Of a DNA stretch of 6,117 nt, positions 4,648 through 6,117 are shown one piece after another (position 1 is the first letter of the stretch; every line of letters starts with the position of its first letter). The stretch is from NCBI GenBank assembly GCA_022729635.1, contig DZAU01000010.1:30032-36148 (forward strand), given 5' to 3'. Both the position numbers and the translations under genes were made by a program. Source of the stretch: Flavobacterium psychrophilum (GTDB taxonomy: Bacteria; Bacteroidota; Bacteroidia; Flavobacteriales; Flavobacteriaceae). Below the pieces are notes generated by a model, which was given only the letters and a program-made list of their open reading frames with translations, did no database searches and was not told where the DNA came from.

Positions 4648-5601
4648 ATGAGTTTTTTTAAAAAAATATTTTCTTCCGAAAAAAAACAAACTTTAGACAA
4701 AGGTCTAGAAAAATCAAAAACAACTTTCTTTTCAAAGTTGACCAAAGCTGTTGCAGGAAAGTCTAAAGTTGACGATGAGGTTTTAGATAATCTCGAAGAA
4801 ATCCTTGTTTCTTCGGATGTAGGAGTCAATACAACACTAAAAATCATCACCCGAATTGAAAAACGTGTTTCCGAAGATAAATTCCTTGGAACCGATGAAC
4901 TCAATCAAATTCTTCGTGATGAAATTGCAGGCTTACTTTCAGAAACTAATTCTGGCGAAGCTGATGAATTTGTAATTCCAATCAGTACAAAACCTTATGT
5001 TTTGATGGTTGTCGGTGTCAATGGAGTTGGAAAAACAACCACTATTGGAAAACTGGCATTTCAATTCAAGAAAGCAGGTTACAAAGTGGTTCTTGGCGCA
5101 GCCGATACTTTTCGAGCTGCAGCAATCGACCAATTGCAAATTTGGGCGGATAGAGTCGGTGTTCCCATTGTAAGGCAAGATATGGGAAGCGACCCAGCTT
5201 CGGTGGCTTTTGACACTTTACAATCTGCAGTGGCTCAAAGCGCAGATATTGTTATTATTGATACTGCAGGTCGTTTGCACAATAAAATCAATCTGATGAA
5301 CGAATTGACAAAAGTAAAACGAGTGATGCAAAAAGTGGTTGTTGATGCTCCACACGATGTGTTATTAGTCATTGATGGCTCAACAGGACAAAATGCTTTT
5401 GAACAAGCCAAACAATTTACAGCCGCTACCGAAGTGACTTCACTGGCGGTTACAAAACTCGACGGAACTGCCAAAGGCGGTGTGGTTATTGGTATTTCGG
5501 ACCAATTTCAAATTCCTGTAAAATACATTGGAGTTGGCGAAGGTATCGAGGATTTACAGGTTTTTAATAAATATGAATTCGTAGATAGTTTTTTTAAATA
5601 A
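4648..5601 (+). CDS. ftsY: Signal recognition particle receptor FtsY
   Basis: This 317-residue SRP GTPase is the membrane-associated receptor that docks the Ffh-signal peptide-ribosome complex at the Sec translocon. The N terminus MSFFKKIFSS is a short amphipathic, basic membrane-targeting segment; the long acidic A domain of E. coli FtsY is missing, as is usual in this phylum. The helical N domain spans about 20-100. The G domain carries G1 GVNGVGKTTT (123-132), the insertion-box motif DTFRAAA (153-159), G3 DTAGR (205-209), G4 TKLDGTAKGG (269-278) and the closing GVGEGIEDL (295-303). All GTPase motifs are intact. The ATG at 4648 fits the expected N terminus. In many Bacteroidota rimO follows the rpmB-rpmG-DUF4295-ftsY block; here the next visible genes are a small membrane protein and a convergent hydrolase. 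Confidence 0.98.
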   Translation: MSFFKKIFSSEKKQTLDKGLEKSKTTFFSKLTKAVAGKSKVDDEVLDNLEEILVSSDVGVNTTLKIITRIEKRVSEDKFLGTDELNQILRDEIAGLLSETNSGEADEFVIPISTKPYVLMVVGVNGVGKTTTIGKLAFQFKKAGYKVVLGAADTFRAAAIDQLQIWADRVGVPIVRQDMGSDPASVAFDTLQSAVAQSADIVIIDTAGRLHNKINLMNELTKVKRVMQKVVVDAPHDVLLVIDGSTGQNAFEQAKQFTAATEVTSLAVTKLDGTAKGGVVIGISDQFQIPVKYIGVGEGIEDLQVFNKYEFVDSFFK

Positions 5602-5603
5602 AA

Positions 5604-5638
5604 AATCTTTGTCAAAGTTTTGAACTTTGACAAAGATT
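5604..5638 (-). terminator. Perfect 16-bp hairpin, terminator-like for minus-strand transcripts
   Basis: AATCTTTGTCAAAGTT (5604-5619) and AACTTTGACAAAGATT (5623-5638) are exact reverse complements around a 3-nt loop. On the plus strand the hairpin is followed by ACTTTAAT, a poor T tract. On the minus strand it is followed by TTTT, then ATTT, which makes a good intrinsic terminator for the transcript of the serine hydrolase. It may still block ftsY transcription or stabilise its 3' end, since it lies 2 bp behind the ftsY stop codon. Confidence 0.75.
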
Positions 5639-5655
5639 ACTTTAATAGTAGCACA

Positions 5656-5832
5656 ATGAATTTTACTTTTTTCAAAAATAGCAAGCCAATTTATTTTTAT
5701 TTTGCAAGTATTATTTCGTTTGTTATATCTAATCTTTCCAGAGAAAAAAACGATTTTCTGTATGGGTTTTTCTTAGTTCTTGGAGCAGTGTTATTTATTT
5801 TAGGATTTTTTAAAAGCAGAAAAAACAGATAG
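5656..5832 (+). CDS. Small hypothetical membrane protein with two predicted helices
   Basis: I do not recognise this gene. The ATG at 5656 gives 58 residues, with one hydrophobic segment at about 12-29 (IYFYFASIISFVISNL), a charged turn (SREKND) and a second segment at about 35-52 (FLYGFFLVLGAVLFILGFF), then a basic end (KSRKNR). The layout is that of a small helical-hairpin inner-membrane protein with both ends probably cytoplasmic. An in-frame TTG at 5620 would lengthen it by 12 residues but lies in the loop of the hairpin, so I prefer the ATG. No promoter is visible; it would have to be read from ftsY through the hairpin or from an unseen start. It is convergent with the serine hydrolase, only 5 bp apart. 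It could be a chance ORF, but the hydrophobic pattern ending in a basic tail argues for a real one. Confidence 0.55.
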   Translation: MNFTFFKNSKPIYFYFASIISFVISNLSREKNDFLYGFFLVLGAVLFILGFFKSRKNR

Positions 5833-5837
5833 TATTA

Positions 5838-6117
5838 TTAGTACAAAGCGTTAATTTTTTGCCAAAGTACATCATCGAAATCGGATAAAGCAAAATTAGT
5901 TCCGTCTGCTGCATCACCCATTCTAATTACAACCATCTTTTTACTCGGTATGACATAAATTTTTTGATCATTTTTCCCTAATGCACAATACATATCACTA
6001 GGACCATTCTGAATTAATGTGCCAGGAATTTGTAACTGACTTTGAGGTAAATGATAACTTGTTTTTCCGTTCAACCACCACAAATAGCCATACGCTAGAT
6101 TTATGGTTTGCGAAGTA
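5838..6117 (-). CDS. Beta-lactamase-fold serine hydrolase, C-terminal end (5' truncated by window)
   Basis: On the minus strand the frame is open from the right edge to TAA at 5838-5840, giving about 92 residues of the C-terminal part. The order YGYLWWLNGKTSYHLP, then DMYCALGKNDQKIYVIPSKK, then MVVIRMGDAADG matches the end of serine hydrolases of the beta-lactamase/penicillin-binding-protein fold (class C, esterase and 6-aminohexanoate-dimer hydrolase relatives). In these, a Trp-Trp-x-Asn segment precedes the strand carrying the third active-site motif. That motif is usually G-x-G-Q or K-T-G-like; here it reads GKNDQ. The SxxK and YxN motifs lie outside the window, as does any signal peptide, so I cannot tell whether it is active or exported. 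Most flavobacterial members are of unknown substrate. The predicted start at 6083 in an ORF list would be an internal TTG (Leu). Confidence 0.88.
   Translation of the reverse strand, partial: TSQTINLAYGYLWWLNGKTSYHLPQSQLQIPGTLIQNGPSDMYCALGKNDQKIYVIPSKKMVVIRMGDAADGTNFALSDFDDVLWQKINALY

Noticed and set aside
4632..4904. Minus-strand open frame of 90 codons over the ftsY start
   Set aside because: The Ser/Thr-rich translation is a by-product of the FtsY N-domain codons; it has no family features. The same holds for the frames at 4939-5178 and 5235-5474 (minus).

Overview
The window looks like chromosomal DNA from a member of the Flavobacteriia (Bacteroidota), most likely Flavobacterium or a close relative. 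The evidence is the AT-rich composition, the absence of Shine-Dalgarno sequences before almost every start (A-rich leaders instead), promoter-like TAnnTTTG boxes, and the gene order rpmB - rpmG - DUF4295 - ftsY, which is characteristic of Bacteroidota. This is mostly a housekeeping region. I see no phage, plasmid, CRISPR, toxin or defence module.

Left part (1-2188, + strand). The window opens in the last 82 codons of a 2-oxo acid dehydrogenase E2 acyltransferase, closed by a strong terminator. Next come a DEDDh 3'-5' exonuclease with an ExoX-like C-terminal domain, a fumarylacetoacetate hydrolase (FAH) family enzyme of the FAHD1/acylpyruvase type, and a one-domain histidine phosphotransfer (Hpt) protein whose ATG overlaps the FAH stop codon (TAATG). 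These three could be one transcript.

Middle (2189-3692). A 253-bp gene-free stretch holds a probable structured intergenic element (about 2192-2340), two copies of a short GC-rich palindromic repeat, and heptamer-repeat remnants. It is followed by full-length cinA (molybdopterin-binding-like domain plus NMN deamidase domain).

Right part (3693-5601). A promoter-like site precedes rpmB (bL28), rpmG (bL33) and a 50-residue DUF4295 gene, probably the Bacteroidota-specific ribosomal protein bL38. A strong terminator closes this translation cluster. ftsY (signal recognition particle receptor) follows after a 208-bp leader region with a possible promoter of its own. The end holds a small two-helix membrane protein gene and, convergent on the minus strand, the C-terminal end of a beta-lactamase-fold serine hydrolase.

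The most interesting signal is non-coding. A family of 7-bp repeats (consensus near TTCTAAC / TTCCANC) ends within about 12 nt of the start codons of three unrelated genes (FAH, cinA, ftsY). One array is mirrored to form a long hairpin. Two arrays appear to be interrupted by a 16-20 bp palindrome whose two copies differ by a compensatory base change. None of this is explained by the coding features.
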